DNA of 64,000 nt from Arthrobacter sp. PM3 (GCF_003352915.1 NZ_CP022314.1:1490633-1554632), one strand, 5' to 3'. Positions 10,155 through 18,855 are shown, counted from the first letter of the stretch. Made by a program: numbers and translations. Notes: generated by a model not told the origin, from the letters alone.

Positions 10155-10184
10155 AGGAGGCGGGCACTTGTGTGCCCGCCTCCT
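10155..10184 (-). terminator. Intrinsic terminator of the lipid-modification operon
   Basis: Perfect 13-bp G/C-rich stem (10155-10167 with 10172-10184), TTGT loop, and TTTTC on the minus strand immediately after the stem. Located 41 bases beyond the last methyltransferase gene. Confidence 0.85.
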
Positions 10185-10225
10185 GATGGCGTGATCCTTC
10201 TAACAGACGGGGGGTGTCCCGGCGT

Positions 10226-11548
10226 CTAAGCCGGCGCCGGCCGGCTGCACAGGATCTGGTCGACCCCCATCCGGCCCTCCGCGAAGCTGCGCAGCGCGCC
10301 GACGAGGTAGAGCCGCCAGACGCGGGCGATCTCCTCCCCCATCATCCCGACGGCGGCGTCGTGGTTTTCCTCAAACCGGGCGTACCAGGCTTCCAGCGTG
10401 CGGACATAATCGCGGCGCATGCCCTGCACGCCTTCGATCTCCAGGCCGGCATCCTCGAGGAAGCCCAGCGTCTCCCCCACCGGGCGCATGTGCATGTCCG
10501 GGGCGATGAAGGACTCGATGAACGGACCGCCGCCGGGGTGCCGGCCGTGGCGGGACATCTGCTGCAACAGGACCCGGCCGCCGGGCTTGACGTTGTTGAA
10601 CAGGCCGGCGGCGTAGACGGGGTAGTTGCGCTGGCCGACGTGCTCACCCATCTCAAGGGAGGCGACGGCGTCGAACGGCCCGTCCGGGATTTCGCGGTAG
10701 TCCTGGACCCGGATTTCCACCTGCCCTTCCAGCCCGCGCTCCTTGATGCGGGCGTCGATGAACGCCTTCTGCTGGACGGAGAGGGTGACGCCGACGACGT
10801 CGACGCCATAGTGCTGTGCCGCGTGCAGGCTCAGCGACCCCCAACCGCAGCCGACGTCCAGCATGCGCATGCCCGGCTGCAGGCCGACCTTCCGGCACAC
10901 CAGGTCCAGTTTGTCCCGCTGGGCGTCCTCCAGCCCGTATCCGGGTGAGGTGTCCGTCCAGTACCCGCAGGAGTAAGCCATCTGCGGGTCCAGGATCAGG
11001 GCGTAGAAGTCGTTGCTGAGGTCGTAGTGGTGGCTGATGGCCGCCCGGTCCCGGAGCAGGCTGTGCAGCCGGCCGGTCACCTTCGCCTGGCTGGCCGGCG
11101 GCTGCGGCGGGGCACCCAGGGCGCCGGCGGATTTGGCGATCCGGGCGACGCCGGCCAGGAGGGCGGGCGTCGGGCGGATTCCGGAGAGGCCGCGGTCCCG
11201 GACCACGCGCCACAGGTGTTCCAGCGCGGCGTTGAGGTCGCCGTCGACGTCGAGTTCCCCGGTGACGTACGCCTGCGCGGCACCCAGCTCCCCGGGTGCC
11301 CACAGCAGCCGGCGTATGGCAGCCGGCGAGTTCAGCCGGACCACCGGCGCGCCAGACGGGCCGGCCTCGCTGCCGTCCCAGACGATCAGGCGGACCGGAA
11401 GTTCGCCCCCGACGACGGGCCGCAGGACCTCGGCGATCAGTCCGGCCAGCGGGCCGGCGCCGGCCTGGTTCCCGGCGCCGGATTGGTTCCCGGCCCTCAC
11501 CGGGGTGGTGGCGGTCCCGGCGGTGTTTCCGGTCTGCTGTGCCGTCAC
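10226..11548 (-). CDS. Cyclopropane-fatty-acid-synthase family methyltransferase (second copy)
   Basis: 440 residues. SAM-dependent methyltransferases of this family add a methylene or methyl carbon across a double bond of membrane-lipid acyl chains. Visible motifs: SHHYDLSNDFYALILD, then MAYSCGYW carrying the Cys of canonical Cfa enzymes, the SAM loop LDVGCGWGSL, and EMGEHVGQRNY. The first ~35 residues are a Gly/Ala-rich leader. The GTG start overlaps the stop of the previous gene (GTGA), indicating translational coupling. Closer to classical Cfa than its upstream paralogue. Product could be cyclopropane, methyl-branched or another modified acyl chain. Confidence 0.85.
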   Translation of the reverse strand: MTAQQTGNTAGTATTPVRAGNQSGAGNQAGAGPLAGLIAEVLRPVVGGELPVRLIVWDGSEAGPSGAPVVRLNSPAAIRRLLWAPGELGAAQAYVTGELDVDGDLNAALEHLWRVVRDRGLSGIRPTPALLAGVARIAKSAGALGAPPQPPASQAKVTGRLHSLLRDRAAISHHYDLSNDFYALILDPQMAYSCGYWTDTSPGYGLEDAQRDKLDLVCRKVGLQPGMRMLDVGCGWGSLSLHAAQHYGVDVVGVTLSVQQKAFIDARIKERGLEGQVEIRVQDYREIPDGPFDAVASLEMGEHVGQRNYPVYAAGLFNNVKPGGRVLLQQMSRHGRHPGGGPFIESFIAPDMHMRPVGETLGFLEDAGLEIEGVQGMRRDYVRTLEAWYARFEENHDAAVGMMGEEIARVWRLYLVGALRSFAEGRMGVDQILCSRPAPA

Positions 11549-13044
11549 TGGGCGGCCCCCTTCGAACCTGCGGTCTTTGATCCAACACTCTTTGAACCGG
11601 CAGAGTCGAGCACGATCTGCTGGACGTCGAGGTATCCGGTCTCAAAGCCGGCCCGGGAGTAGCACAGGTAGAACAGCCACATCCGCTGGAACACCGCGTC
11701 GAAGCCCATGGACTCAACCTCCGCGGCGCGGGCCATGAACCGTTCCGACCAAAGCCGCAGCGTCTGTGCGTAGTGCTCCCCCATGGCCAGGCGTTCGCGG
11801 ACCCGCAGCCCGGTCTGTTTCTCGGTGATGTCCTCGATGGCCCGGACGGAAGGAATGACGCCGCCCGGGAAGATGTACTTGTGCACCCACGTGTAGCTCG
11901 TGCGGGTGGCCATGAGCCGGTCGTGGGCGATCGTGATGGCCTGGATGGCCACCTTGCCGCCGGGGGCCAGGACCCGCTCGATCGTCTGGAAGTACGTGGC
12001 CCAGTATTCGAATCCCACGGCCTCGATCATTTCGACGGAGACGACGGCGTCGTACTCACCCTCGACGGCGCGGTAGTCCTTGAGGTCGATCGTGACGGCG
12101 TCCGTGTAGCCGGCATCGGCGACGCGCTTGCGGGCGAGGTCCTGCTGTTCACTGGAGAGCGTCACGGAGTACACGGTGGCGCCCCGGGCCGCGGCCCGCA
12201 GCGCGAGTTCGCCCCAGCCGGTGCCGATTTCCAGGACCCGGGTGCCCTCTTTCACGCCGGCCTTGTCCAGCAGGCGGTCAATCTTGGCCTGCTGGGCGGC
12301 CGCAAGGCCGTCCCAGGCCACAGTCCGCAGGGCGTCGCCGCTGTCCGGGAACAACGCGCTGGAGTACGTCATGGTGCTGTCCAGGAACGACGCGAAGAGT
12401 TCGTTGGAGAGGTCGTAGTGCCGGGAAATGTTCGAGCGCGTGTTCTTCTCGGTGTTGCGTTCCCGGCGCGGCTGGCGCGGCAGGTAGAGGCCGCGCAGCT
12501 TCTGCAGCGGCTCCGGCACGAGCGTCCCCACGCGGGCGGCGAAGACTTCCATGACGGCGGTGAGGTCGTCGGCGTCCCAGTCCCCGGCCATGTAGGACTC
12601 GCCCAGGCCGATCAGTCCGCCGTCGCCGAGCCGGGCGGCGAAGGCCTCCGGCCGGTTGATGGTCATGACCGGGTAGGCGGCCGCAGGGTCGGCGCAGACG
12701 CCGCGTTCCAGCGCGGCCCTGCCCTGCGGGGTGATGCCCGCCGCCTTGCCCAGAACAGTGCCGTCCGGGTAGCGGACTTCCAGCGGGAGGGTCCGAACTG
12801 CCGCCTTGAAGATGGCTTCCGCGACGCGCCCGGCCACCCGGGCCTTGAGGGTCGAGGGCACGGTGGCGATGCTGGGCCAGATGGCGGCGTCGATGGTGGC
12901 GGGCGGGCGGGGCACCGTGTACGGCACGGTGTACGCCACTGTGCCGTTCGCGGTCCTGCCGTTACCGGTACCGCTGTTTTCGGTGCTGACGGCGTTGCCC
13001 TGTGGCCGTCCCGTACCGGCTCCGGTCGCTTCGGTCATTGTCAC
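11545..13044 (-). CDS. Cyclopropane-synthase-like methyltransferase, UfaA1 type
   Basis: 499 residues from GTG 13044, which has AGGAGG seven bases upstream and overlaps the DUF1365 stop (GTGA); an ATG two codons later is less well spaced. Residues ~1-60 are a low-complexity leader. The core has SRHYDLSNELFASFLD, then MTYSSALF, the SAM loop VLEIGTGWGELALRA and VEMIEAVGFEYW. The Cys of classical Cfa is Ser here (YSSALF against YSCGYW), as I recall for UfaA1-type members. By position (FAD protein, DUF1365, this) it corresponds to M. tuberculosis Rv0447c/ufaA1, reported to act in 10-methyl branched (tuberculostearic) acid formation. Exact product here is unknown. Confidence 0.85.
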   Translation of the reverse strand: MTMTEATGAGTGRPQGNAVSTENSGTGNGRTANGTVAYTVPYTVPRPPATIDAAIWPSIATVPSTLKARVAGRVAEAIFKAAVRTLPLEVRYPDGTVLGKAAGITPQGRAALERGVCADPAAAYPVMTINRPEAFAARLGDGGLIGLGESYMAGDWDADDLTAVMEVFAARVGTLVPEPLQKLRGLYLPRQPRRERNTEKNTRSNISRHYDLSNELFASFLDSTMTYSSALFPDSGDALRTVAWDGLAAAQQAKIDRLLDKAGVKEGTRVLEIGTGWGELALRAAARGATVYSVTLSSEQQDLARKRVADAGYTDAVTIDLKDYRAVEGEYDAVVSVEMIEAVGFEYWATYFQTIERVLAPGGKVAIQAITIAHDRLMATRTSYTWVHKYIFPGGVIPSVRAIEDITEKQTGLRVRERLAMGEHYAQTLRLWSERFMARAAEVESMGFDAVFQRMWLFYLCYSRAGFETGYLDVQQIVLDSAGSKSVGSKTAGSKGAAQ

Positions 13045-13787
13045 TGAACTGCCTCCTGTGCGGGGTGGTCTGGTCTTTTGATAATGGGCAGGCGGCGGGC
13101 CCACAGCTTGATGCCCTGCCAGCGGATCTGTGCGGCGACGCGCAAGGGCGCCAGGGGAACGGCGAGCGCCGCGGCCAGGATGTTCCGCGGGGTCGCTCCG
13201 TGCCGGACGCCGTCCAGGGTGGCGACGAAGGGCCGGTGGCCTTCGCGCTCCAGGACGATCGAGACGGCGAGCCGGTCCCCGGGTTCGGGGAGCTTCATGC
13301 GGTACTCGCCGTCGACGTCGTTGAAGGGCGAGACGTAGAACGCCTTCGGAACGCGGGCGCGGCCGCTGCTGTCCGTTTCGAGGAGGTAGCAGTGCCGTTC
13401 GCCGTAGGTGTTGTGGACCTCGGCGACGACGCAGCGGAGCTTGCCGGCGGCGTCGTGGCACCAGAAGACGCTGAGCGGGTTGAACACGTGCCCGAACACC
13501 CGGGCGCTGGCCAGCATGGTGATGCGGCCGCCGTCGAGGCCAATTCCTTGGAGGTCGAGGTACCGTTCCACGTTGCCGCGCAGCGTGCCGTCCGGGTCGC
13601 CGAGGTGGTCGCTGACGCGGAAGCCGGCCAGCGGCCGGAGCAGGCGCGGCAGTTCCGGGAGGTGGTCGACGTCCACGTACCAGCTGTAGCTGCGGTACGT
13701 GAAGGCGTTGTGCAGCGGTGTGCGCCGTACATGCGAGATCTCCGTGCGGTAGATGGCCGGAGGCCGGGGTGCCGTGGGAGTGCTCAT
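13041..13787 (-). CDS. DUF1365 family protein
   Basis: 248 residues, full length for DUF1365. Typical motifs are IYRTEISHVRRTPLHNAFTY near the start, FGHVFNPLSVFWCH, VVAEVHNTYGERHCYLL and KAFYVSPFNDVDGEY. DUF1365 members almost always sit between a COG2907 FAD oxidoreductase and a Cfa-type methyltransferase, as here (like Rv0448c), which argues for a part in the same acyl-chain modification, perhaps substrate presentation. Its biochemical activity is not known. ATG overlaps the preceding stop by four bases (ATGA) and its own stop overlaps the next start (GTGA). Confidence 0.85.
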   Translation of the reverse strand: MSTPTAPRPPAIYRTEISHVRRTPLHNAFTYRSYSWYVDVDHLPELPRLLRPLAGFRVSDHLGDPDGTLRGNVERYLDLQGIGLDGGRITMLASARVFGHVFNPLSVFWCHDAAGKLRCVVAEVHNTYGERHCYLLETDSSGRARVPKAFYVSPFNDVDGEYRMKLPEPGDRLAVSIVLEREGHRPFVATLDGVRHGATPRNILAAALAVPLAPLRVAAQIRWQGIKLWARRLPIIKRPDHPAQEAVQ

Positions 13788-15154
13788 GGCGCCTCCGCGG
13801 CGGCCGGCTGGAGGTCCGGGTCGACGGCGGCCGGGCCGGCGGACTGGTCCCAGTGGCGGCCCAGCCGGGCGGCGGCCTTGAGTCCGGACAGGGCGCCGTC
13901 TTCGTGGAATCCCCAGCCGTGGTAGGCACCGGCGAACGCCAGGCGGCCGTCACCCAGGCCCAGGATCCGTTCCTGGGCTTTCAGTGAGTCGGGTGTGTAC
14001 TGCGGGTGTTCATAGACCATGCGGTCCAGGACCGTGGCGTCGTCGATCAGTTCGGATTCGCCGAGGCTGACGATGTACCGGCCCCCGTCGACGGGCTCCA
14101 GCCGCTGCAGCCTGGTCATGTCGTAACTGACCAGGACCCTGTCCGGGCGGGCGTCGCAGGACGGCAGGCGGTAGTTCCAGGAGGCCTGCGCCCGGGGGCT
14201 GGCCGGCAGCACGGTGGCGTCGCGGTGGAAAAGCGTCCTGTTCACCGAATAGGGCATGCCGCCCAGGGCTTCTTTCTCATCGGGCGAGGCGTCGGCGAGC
14301 ATGCGCAGGGCCTGGTCCGGGTGGGTGGCGATCACGACTGCGTCGAAGCGTTCCGTCCGGCTCCCTGCACCGGACGCGGATGCGACGTCCACGCCATCGG
14401 CGTGCCGCAGCACCGAGGTGACGGGGCTGGCCGGCCGGACATCGGGCAGGGTGGCGGCCACCTTGTCCACGTAGCTGCGCGAACCGCCCGTGACGGTCCG
14501 CCACTGCGGCGACCCCTTGACACCGAGCAGGCCGTGGTGGCCCAGGAAGGTGAAGAGGTAGCGGGCGGGGTAGGCCAGGGCGGTGTTGGGGTCGCAGGAC
14601 CAGACGGCGCTGACCACGGGGGTCATGAAGTGCGAGACGAAGTAGCTGCTGAACTTCTCGCGGGCCAGGAAGTCCCCGAGGGTGGGCTCCTGCCCGCCGG
14701 TGCCGGGCTGTGCCAGCAGGGCGCGGGCCCGGCGGTGGAAGCGGGTAACCTCCAGGAGCAGCCGCAAGTAGCGGCCGCGCAGGAGGGTGGACGGCCTGGG
14801 AATGATGCCGCTCGCATTCGGACGCGCGCCGGCGTATTCCAGCCCGCAGCCGTCGCAGCGGACGGACATGCTCATTTCCGAGTCCTGGGTTTGGATGCCG
14901 AGCTCACCGAAGAGCCGTAGAAGGGTCGGGTAGGTCCGCTCGTTGTGGACGATGAAGCCTGTGTCCACGGCCAGGGCAGGGCCGCCGGACTGCGGCACCT
15001 CGTGGGTGTGGGCGTGGCCGCCAAGCCGGGCGTCGGCTTCGAAAAGTGTCACCCGATCCTGCCGGTTGAGCACATACGCGGCCGTCAGCCCTGCCACCCC
15101 GCTGCCGATCACGGCCACCCGCCGCCCTGCCGGAATCCCTGCTGCTTGCGTCAC
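13784..15154 (-). CDS. FAD-dependent amine-oxidase-like oxidoreductase (COG2907, Rv0449c type)
   Basis: 456 residues from GTG 15154, with AGGAG seven bases upstream; the frame stays open upstream but without start-like features. The N-terminus is a Rossmann FAD fold (RRVAVIGSGVAGLTAAYVL, then LFEADARLGGHAHTH). The C-terminal part has the second FAD-binding signature (LAFAGAYHGWGFHEDGALSG). COG2907 proteins are suggested dehydrogenases or oxidases of modified acyl chains. First gene of a four-gene operon whose members overlap by four bases each. A putative ECF-type promoter lies ~40 bases upstream. Substrate inferred from neighbours only. Confidence 0.87.
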   Translation of the reverse strand: MTQAAGIPAGRRVAVIGSGVAGLTAAYVLNRQDRVTLFEADARLGGHAHTHEVPQSGGPALAVDTGFIVHNERTYPTLLRLFGELGIQTQDSEMSMSVRCDGCGLEYAGARPNASGIIPRPSTLLRGRYLRLLLEVTRFHRRARALLAQPGTGGQEPTLGDFLAREKFSSYFVSHFMTPVVSAVWSCDPNTALAYPARYLFTFLGHHGLLGVKGSPQWRTVTGGSRSYVDKVAATLPDVRPASPVTSVLRHADGVDVASASGAGSRTERFDAVVIATHPDQALRMLADASPDEKEALGGMPYSVNRTLFHRDATVLPASPRAQASWNYRLPSCDARPDRVLVSYDMTRLQRLEPVDGGRYIVSLGESELIDDATVLDRMVYEHPQYTPDSLKAQERILGLGDGRLAFAGAYHGWGFHEDGALSGLKAAARLGRHWDQSAGPAAVDPDLQPAAAEAP

Positions 15155-15194
15155 TGCTCTGCTCCTGTTGTCTGGCCGGAATCGTCTTATGGGC

Positions 15195-15222
15195 GATTCG
15201 TCGCCGTGGGGCGGACGGATGA
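15195..15222 (-). promoter_or_regulatory. Candidate ECF (SigK-like) promoter of the lipid operon
   Basis: On the minus strand TCATCC (15217-15222) and CGAATC (15195-15200) are 16 bases apart and about 40 bases before the FAD gene start. The mycobacterial SigK consensus is CCATCC, 16-17 bases, CCGAATA, and SigK's own regulon in M. tuberculosis includes the homologous genes. Counted against the seven-base element, the spacer is one base short and two positions differ, so this is suggestive only. No sigK or anti-sigma gene is in the window. Confidence 0.4.
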
Positions 15223-15352
15223 GTAGGAATCCCGGAACTTTGTCTTCGGATTCTTCCGCATGCGCACGTCCGCGCCGCGCAGACATTCCGGACGGTGACG
15301 CCCGGCCGGGCGGTGGGCAGGGTGGATGCACTTCTTCGGCTGTGAGGAGCGC

Positions 15353-15922
15353 TCAGCGCCTCGTCTCGTACCGGGTCATCACCACGCCGCCGGGAAACGT
15401 CTTCGTCTCCACCAGGTCCAGGTTCACCCAGCTGTCCACGGCAGTGAAGAACGGGGTGCCGCCGCCCACCAGGACCGGATGGGTGACCAGCACGTATTCG
15501 TCGATCAGCCCGGCCCGCATGGCCGCCCGGGCGAGCGTTGCGCCACCGATGCTCATCGGGCCGCCGTCCCCGTCCCGGTCCTTGAGCCGGGTGATCTCGG
15601 CAATCGCGTCGCCACTGACCAGGCGGGCATTCCAGTCGACCTTGTCGATCGTCGAGGAGAACACCACCTTCGGCGTGTCCCGCCAATTGTGCGCGAAGTC
15701 AATCTCGGCTGGGGTGGCGTTGGGCTGCTGGTCGCCGGTGGGCCAGTAGGAGCTCATGGTCTCCCACAGCTTGCGCCCGTACAGCGAGAGGCCGATCGCC
15801 CGCTCCTGGTCGAGCCACCACTGGAAGAGTTCCTCGCTCGGCGCGCTCCAGCCGATGTCGTCACCGGCCGCGGCGATGTAGTTATCGAGGGTCAGGTTCA
15901 TACCGTAGATCAGCTTCCGCAT
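15353..15922 (-). CDS. Dihydrofolate-reductase-family protein (RibD C-terminal domain)
   Basis: 189 residues from the ATG at 15922. The pattern MRKLIYGMNLTLDNYIA, then LSLYGRKLWETM, SIGGATLARAAMRAGLIDEY and HPVLVGGGTPFF is that of the RibD-C/DHFR-like NAD(P)H reductases frequent in soil actinobacteria. The usual catalytic residues of true folate-linked DHFR are not evident, so it is better called a predicted pteridine/flavin-precursor-type reductase of unknown substrate. Single gene, divergent from a LysR regulator (206 bases between starts), which might control it. Confidence 0.8.
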   Translation of the reverse strand: MRKLIYGMNLTLDNYIAAAGDDIGWSAPSEELFQWWLDQERAIGLSLYGRKLWETMSSYWPTGDQQPNATPAEIDFAHNWRDTPKVVFSSTIDKVDWNARLVSGDAIAEITRLKDRDGDGGPMSIGGATLARAAMRAGLIDEYVLVTHPVLVGGGTPFFTAVDSWVNLDLVETKTFPGGVVMTRYETRR

Positions 15923-16128
15923 GGCGCCAGCCTTTCGTGAGTCGGTCCAGGGGTTATAGCCCAGCACGCCGCGGGAATCTCCGCAATGCCCCAGGGAGCC
16001 GCTGAGGGCTTCGAGCCCTAAAGCCGCTACGGGCAGGGGCACAGCGTTCCGGCCGGGCCGGATATGCCACAATGAAGCGGGATTTCCGGTCCCGCCACCG
16101 TGGACAGCTACCAGGCGAAGGGCAGCCC

Positions 16129-17049
16129 TTGATCAACCCCGTCCATCTGCGGACCCTCGTGGAAGTGATCCGGCTCGGATCGTTTGCGGCCGCCGCGGCA
16201 CGGCTCGGCTACACAGCCTCGGCCGTGTCCCAGCAAATGTCCGCCCTGGAACGGGACACCGGCGTGACCTTGTTCCAGCGGGCGGCGCGGAGCATCCAGC
16301 CGACGGAAGCCGCCGTCGTCATGACGCGGCACGCGGCTAAGGTGCTCACTGATATCGAGGCGCTCATGGCCGCCGCGTCCCGGGCGCAGGAGAGCACCAG
16401 CCAGGAGCTGCGGCTGGGCATCTTCCCCAGCCTGGCCACGTATGTGCTGCCGCCGATCCTGCGGAATCCGGCGTGGAAGAAGCTCGGGATCGACCTGCGC
16501 GTCTCGGTCGCCGAACCCGCCCAGACCATCCAGGGACTGCGGACCGGAGGCGAACTCGACGTCGCCCTGGTGTACCAGGTGGGGCAGTCCGGCCTGGCGT
16601 GGCCGCACACCATCAACCGGCAGTGGATCGGCGACGACGACTTCCGGGTGGTGCTGCCGGCCGCGTGGGGCATGGGCACGGATTCGAAGGTGGCCGCGCA
16701 CCACCTCTCCGACATGCCGTGGATCATGCACCACCCGGGCACGTCGGATGCCACGGTGATCGAGCGGCTCTTTGCCAGCTGCAACCTGCACCCGCGCGTG
16801 GTGGCCTACAGCGATGATTTCCACGCGAGCGTGGAGATGGCGGCCGCGGGGCTTGGTGCGGCGCTCGTCCCCGAGCTCGCCCTGCTGCACCGTCCCGCCG
16901 GCGTCGTGGTCCTCGATGTTCCGGAGATCCGGCTGGCCCGCAACATCTTCGCGCTGCTGATCAATGAGAAGCAGACCGCCCAGGTCCAGTTGTTTGTGGA
17001 GCTTCTGGCCGAGACGATGCACAAGATCGGCACCGCGCGCACGGACTGA
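16129..17049 (+). CDS. LysR-family transcriptional regulator
   Basis: 306 residues from a TTG at 16129 (AAGGG about eight bases upstream), which puts the winged helix at the N-terminus: HLRTLVEVIRLGSFAAAAARL, then GYTASAVSQQMSALERDTG and LFQRAARSIQPTEAA. An in-frame ATG at 16072 would add 19 basic residues. Residues ~90-300 form the periplasmic-binding-protein-like effector domain. LysR proteins usually act on a divergent neighbour; here that is the DHFR-family reductase. Effector not predictable. Confidence 0.87.
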   Translation: MINPVHLRTLVEVIRLGSFAAAAARLGYTASAVSQQMSALERDTGVTLFQRAARSIQPTEAAVVMTRHAAKVLTDIEALMAAASRAQESTSQELRLGIFPSLATYVLPPILRNPAWKKLGIDLRVSVAEPAQTIQGLRTGGELDVALVYQVGQSGLAWPHTINRQWIGDDDFRVVLPAAWGMGTDSKVAAHHLSDMPWIMHHPGTSDATVIERLFASCNLHPRVVAYSDDFHASVEMAAAGLGAALVPELALLHRPAGVVVLDVPEIRLARNIFALLINEKQTAQVQLFVELLAETMHKIGTARTD

Positions 17050-17099
17050 GCGGGCCGCAGGGGGTTCCCATCGGCAGCCCGATCGATGAGGATGAGTCC

Positions 17100-17321
17100 A
17101 TGAGCCGAACCTATTCAGCGTCCCGTCCCGTGGCCTCCGACAACCCCGAGGAGGTGGCCGCCGCCGTCCGCGCGGCCACAGAGGAGCTCCGCGAAACCCT
17201 CCGCGGGCACGGCATCGAGGCAAGCTTTGAGGACATTGCCCTCCTCGGACACACTGAATCCTGGGACGACGAAGGCCAGCGCTGGGTCAACGTCGACTGG
17301 GACAGCGAGCCCGCCGGGTAG
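17100..17321 (+). CDS. Small acidic protein of unknown function
   Basis: 73 residues; third codon positions are G/C-biased and a GAGGA element lies upstream of the ATG, so it is probably real. An amphipathic helix (EEVAAAVRAATEELRETLRG) is followed by an acidic, Trp-containing end (ESWDDEGQRWVNVDWDSE). No family recognised. Fifty bases after the LysR gene in the same direction, so it may be co-transcribed; converges with an aldehyde dehydrogenase. Confidence 0.65.
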   Translation: MSRTYSASRPVASDNPEEVAAAVRAATEELRETLRGHGIEASFEDIALLGHTESWDDEGQRWVNVDWDSEPAG

Positions 17322-17347
17322 CTGTGCTTTGCTAGCACGGCGACGCC

Positions 17348-18757
17348 TCAGCGGGTCCCGGACCGCTTCCGTGGCTGCCGCCGGACCGGCGCCACCAGCG
17401 CGTTGATGATCCCCTGTTTGGTCCGGGTATACGGCGGGTAGATCACCTCCAGGGTGTCCGGCCACAGCGGTTTGTCCAGCGTGGGACGTTCATGCGAGAA
17501 CGTCCGCAGGGAGTGTTCGCCATGGTATGCGCCCATCCCGCTGCCGCCCACACCGCCGAACGGCAGGCCGGGAACCATCAGGTGCGCGGCGGGAATGTCG
17601 AAGCACAGCGCCCCGGATGCGGTCCGTTCGGCGAAGGCCCGGCGGGTGGGCGCGTCCTTGCTGAAGACGTACAGGGCCAGCGGTTTGGCGCGGGCGTTGA
17701 TCCGTTCGATGGCGTCCTCGACCCCGTGCACCGGGACCAGGGGCAGCAGCGGCCCGAAGATTTCCTCCTCCATGACCGCGTCCCCCGGCTTCGGCCGGAG
17801 CAGGGTGGGCGCGAAGTAGCGGCTCGCGGCGTCGCGTTCTCCCCCGTACACCACTGTGCTAGCGTCGGCCAGCGCCGCGAGCCGGGCAAAGTGGCGGTCA
17901 TCGACAATCCGGCCGTAGGACGTGCTCGTGGCCGGATCGGGGCCGAAGAGGGCCCTTGTGGCTGTGACGAGTTCGCGCTGCAGCGGTTCCAGCACGTCCC
18001 CGGCTGCAAGGACATAATCGGGCGCCACACAGGTCTGGCCGGCATTCATGAACCGGCCCCAGGCGATCCGTTTGGCCGCTGCGGCGAGGTCCGTGGACGC
18101 GTCCACGTAGGCCGGGGACTTGCCGCCAAGCTCCAGCGTGATGGGGGTCAGGTGCTCCGCCGCTGCGCGCATCACCACCTTGGCGGCGGCCTCCCCGCCG
18201 GTGAAGAAGATGTGGTCAAAGCGTTCGGCCAGCAGCGCGGCGGTCTCAGGGATGCCGCCCTCGACCACTTCCGCGGCGCCGGCCAGGTACTCGGGAACCC
18301 AGCGGGCCAGGGCCGCCGAAGTGGCCGGGGCGTGTTCGCTTGGTTTAAGCACCGCGGTGTTCCCGGCGGCCAGGGCCCCGGCCAGCGGGCTGAGCATCAG
18401 CTGCAGCGGGTAGTTCCAGGGGCTGATCACCAGGACGACGCCCAGGGGCGTGTATTCGGTCCAGGCGCGCGCCGGTTGCACGGCGAGCGGCACCGGCACG
18501 GGCCGCGGCCGCAGCCACGACGCCAGATGCCGTTCCAGGTGCGCCACTTCGGCGGTGACGAACCCGATCTCCGTCATTTGGGCCTCGGTGTTGTGCTTGC
18601 CCAGGTCCCGCCCGAGGGCGTCGGCAAAGTCCGCGCGCCGCTCCACCAGCATGCGCCGGAGGCTGCGCAGCTGCGCCAGCCGCCATGCCTGCGGTCGGGT
18701 GGTTCCGGCGTCGAACACGGCCCGCGCGCGGGCGACGGAGGAGGTGACTGTCTGCAT
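17348..18757 (-). CDS. NAD(P)-dependent aldehyde dehydrogenase, class 3-like
   Basis: 469 residues, full length. Oxidises aldehydes to carboxylic acids. The folding and catalytic landmarks are present: ISPWNYPLQL, LKPSEHAPATS, FFTGG, the general-base Glu in TLELGGKSP and the nucleophilic Cys in NAGQTCVAPDY; EEEIFGPLLPL and PFGGVGGSGMGAYHG near the C-terminus match the class 3 (fatty/aromatic aldehyde) branch. The basic C-terminal tail (RRQPRKRSGTR) could contact membrane. Single gene, divergent from the DUF2004 gene; substrate unknown. Confidence 0.88.
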   Translation of the reverse strand: MQTVTSSVARARAVFDAGTTRPQAWRLAQLRSLRRMLVERRADFADALGRDLGKHNTEAQMTEIGFVTAEVAHLERHLASWLRPRPVPVPLAVQPARAWTEYTPLGVVLVISPWNYPLQLMLSPLAGALAAGNTAVLKPSEHAPATSAALARWVPEYLAGAAEVVEGGIPETAALLAERFDHIFFTGGEAAAKVVMRAAAEHLTPITLELGGKSPAYVDASTDLAAAAKRIAWGRFMNAGQTCVAPDYVLAAGDVLEPLQRELVTATRALFGPDPATSTSYGRIVDDRHFARLAALADASTVVYGGERDAASRYFAPTLLRPKPGDAVMEEEIFGPLLPLVPVHGVEDAIERINARAKPLALYVFSKDAPTRRAFAERTASGALCFDIPAAHLMVPGLPFGGVGGSGMGAYHGEHSLRTFSHERPTLDKPLWPDTLEVIYPPYTRTKQGIINALVAPVRRQPRKRSGTR

Positions 18758-18855
18758 CCGAACAATCTACCGTCCAGTAGCCGGTCTTCCGGTGTGTCCC
18801 GGATAAAACCATGCCAACGCTGGAATGGTCCGGTTTTCAGGACTATGTTGAAGAT

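Noticed and set aside
9895..10167. Minus-strand frame upstream of nrdH
   Set aside because: It runs through the terminator and the nrd promoter, and its residues show no protein-like pattern.
13130..13925. Plus-strand frames across the DUF1365 and FAD genes
   Set aside because: Antisense shadows; the minus-strand operon has overlapping starts and stops and clear family motifs.
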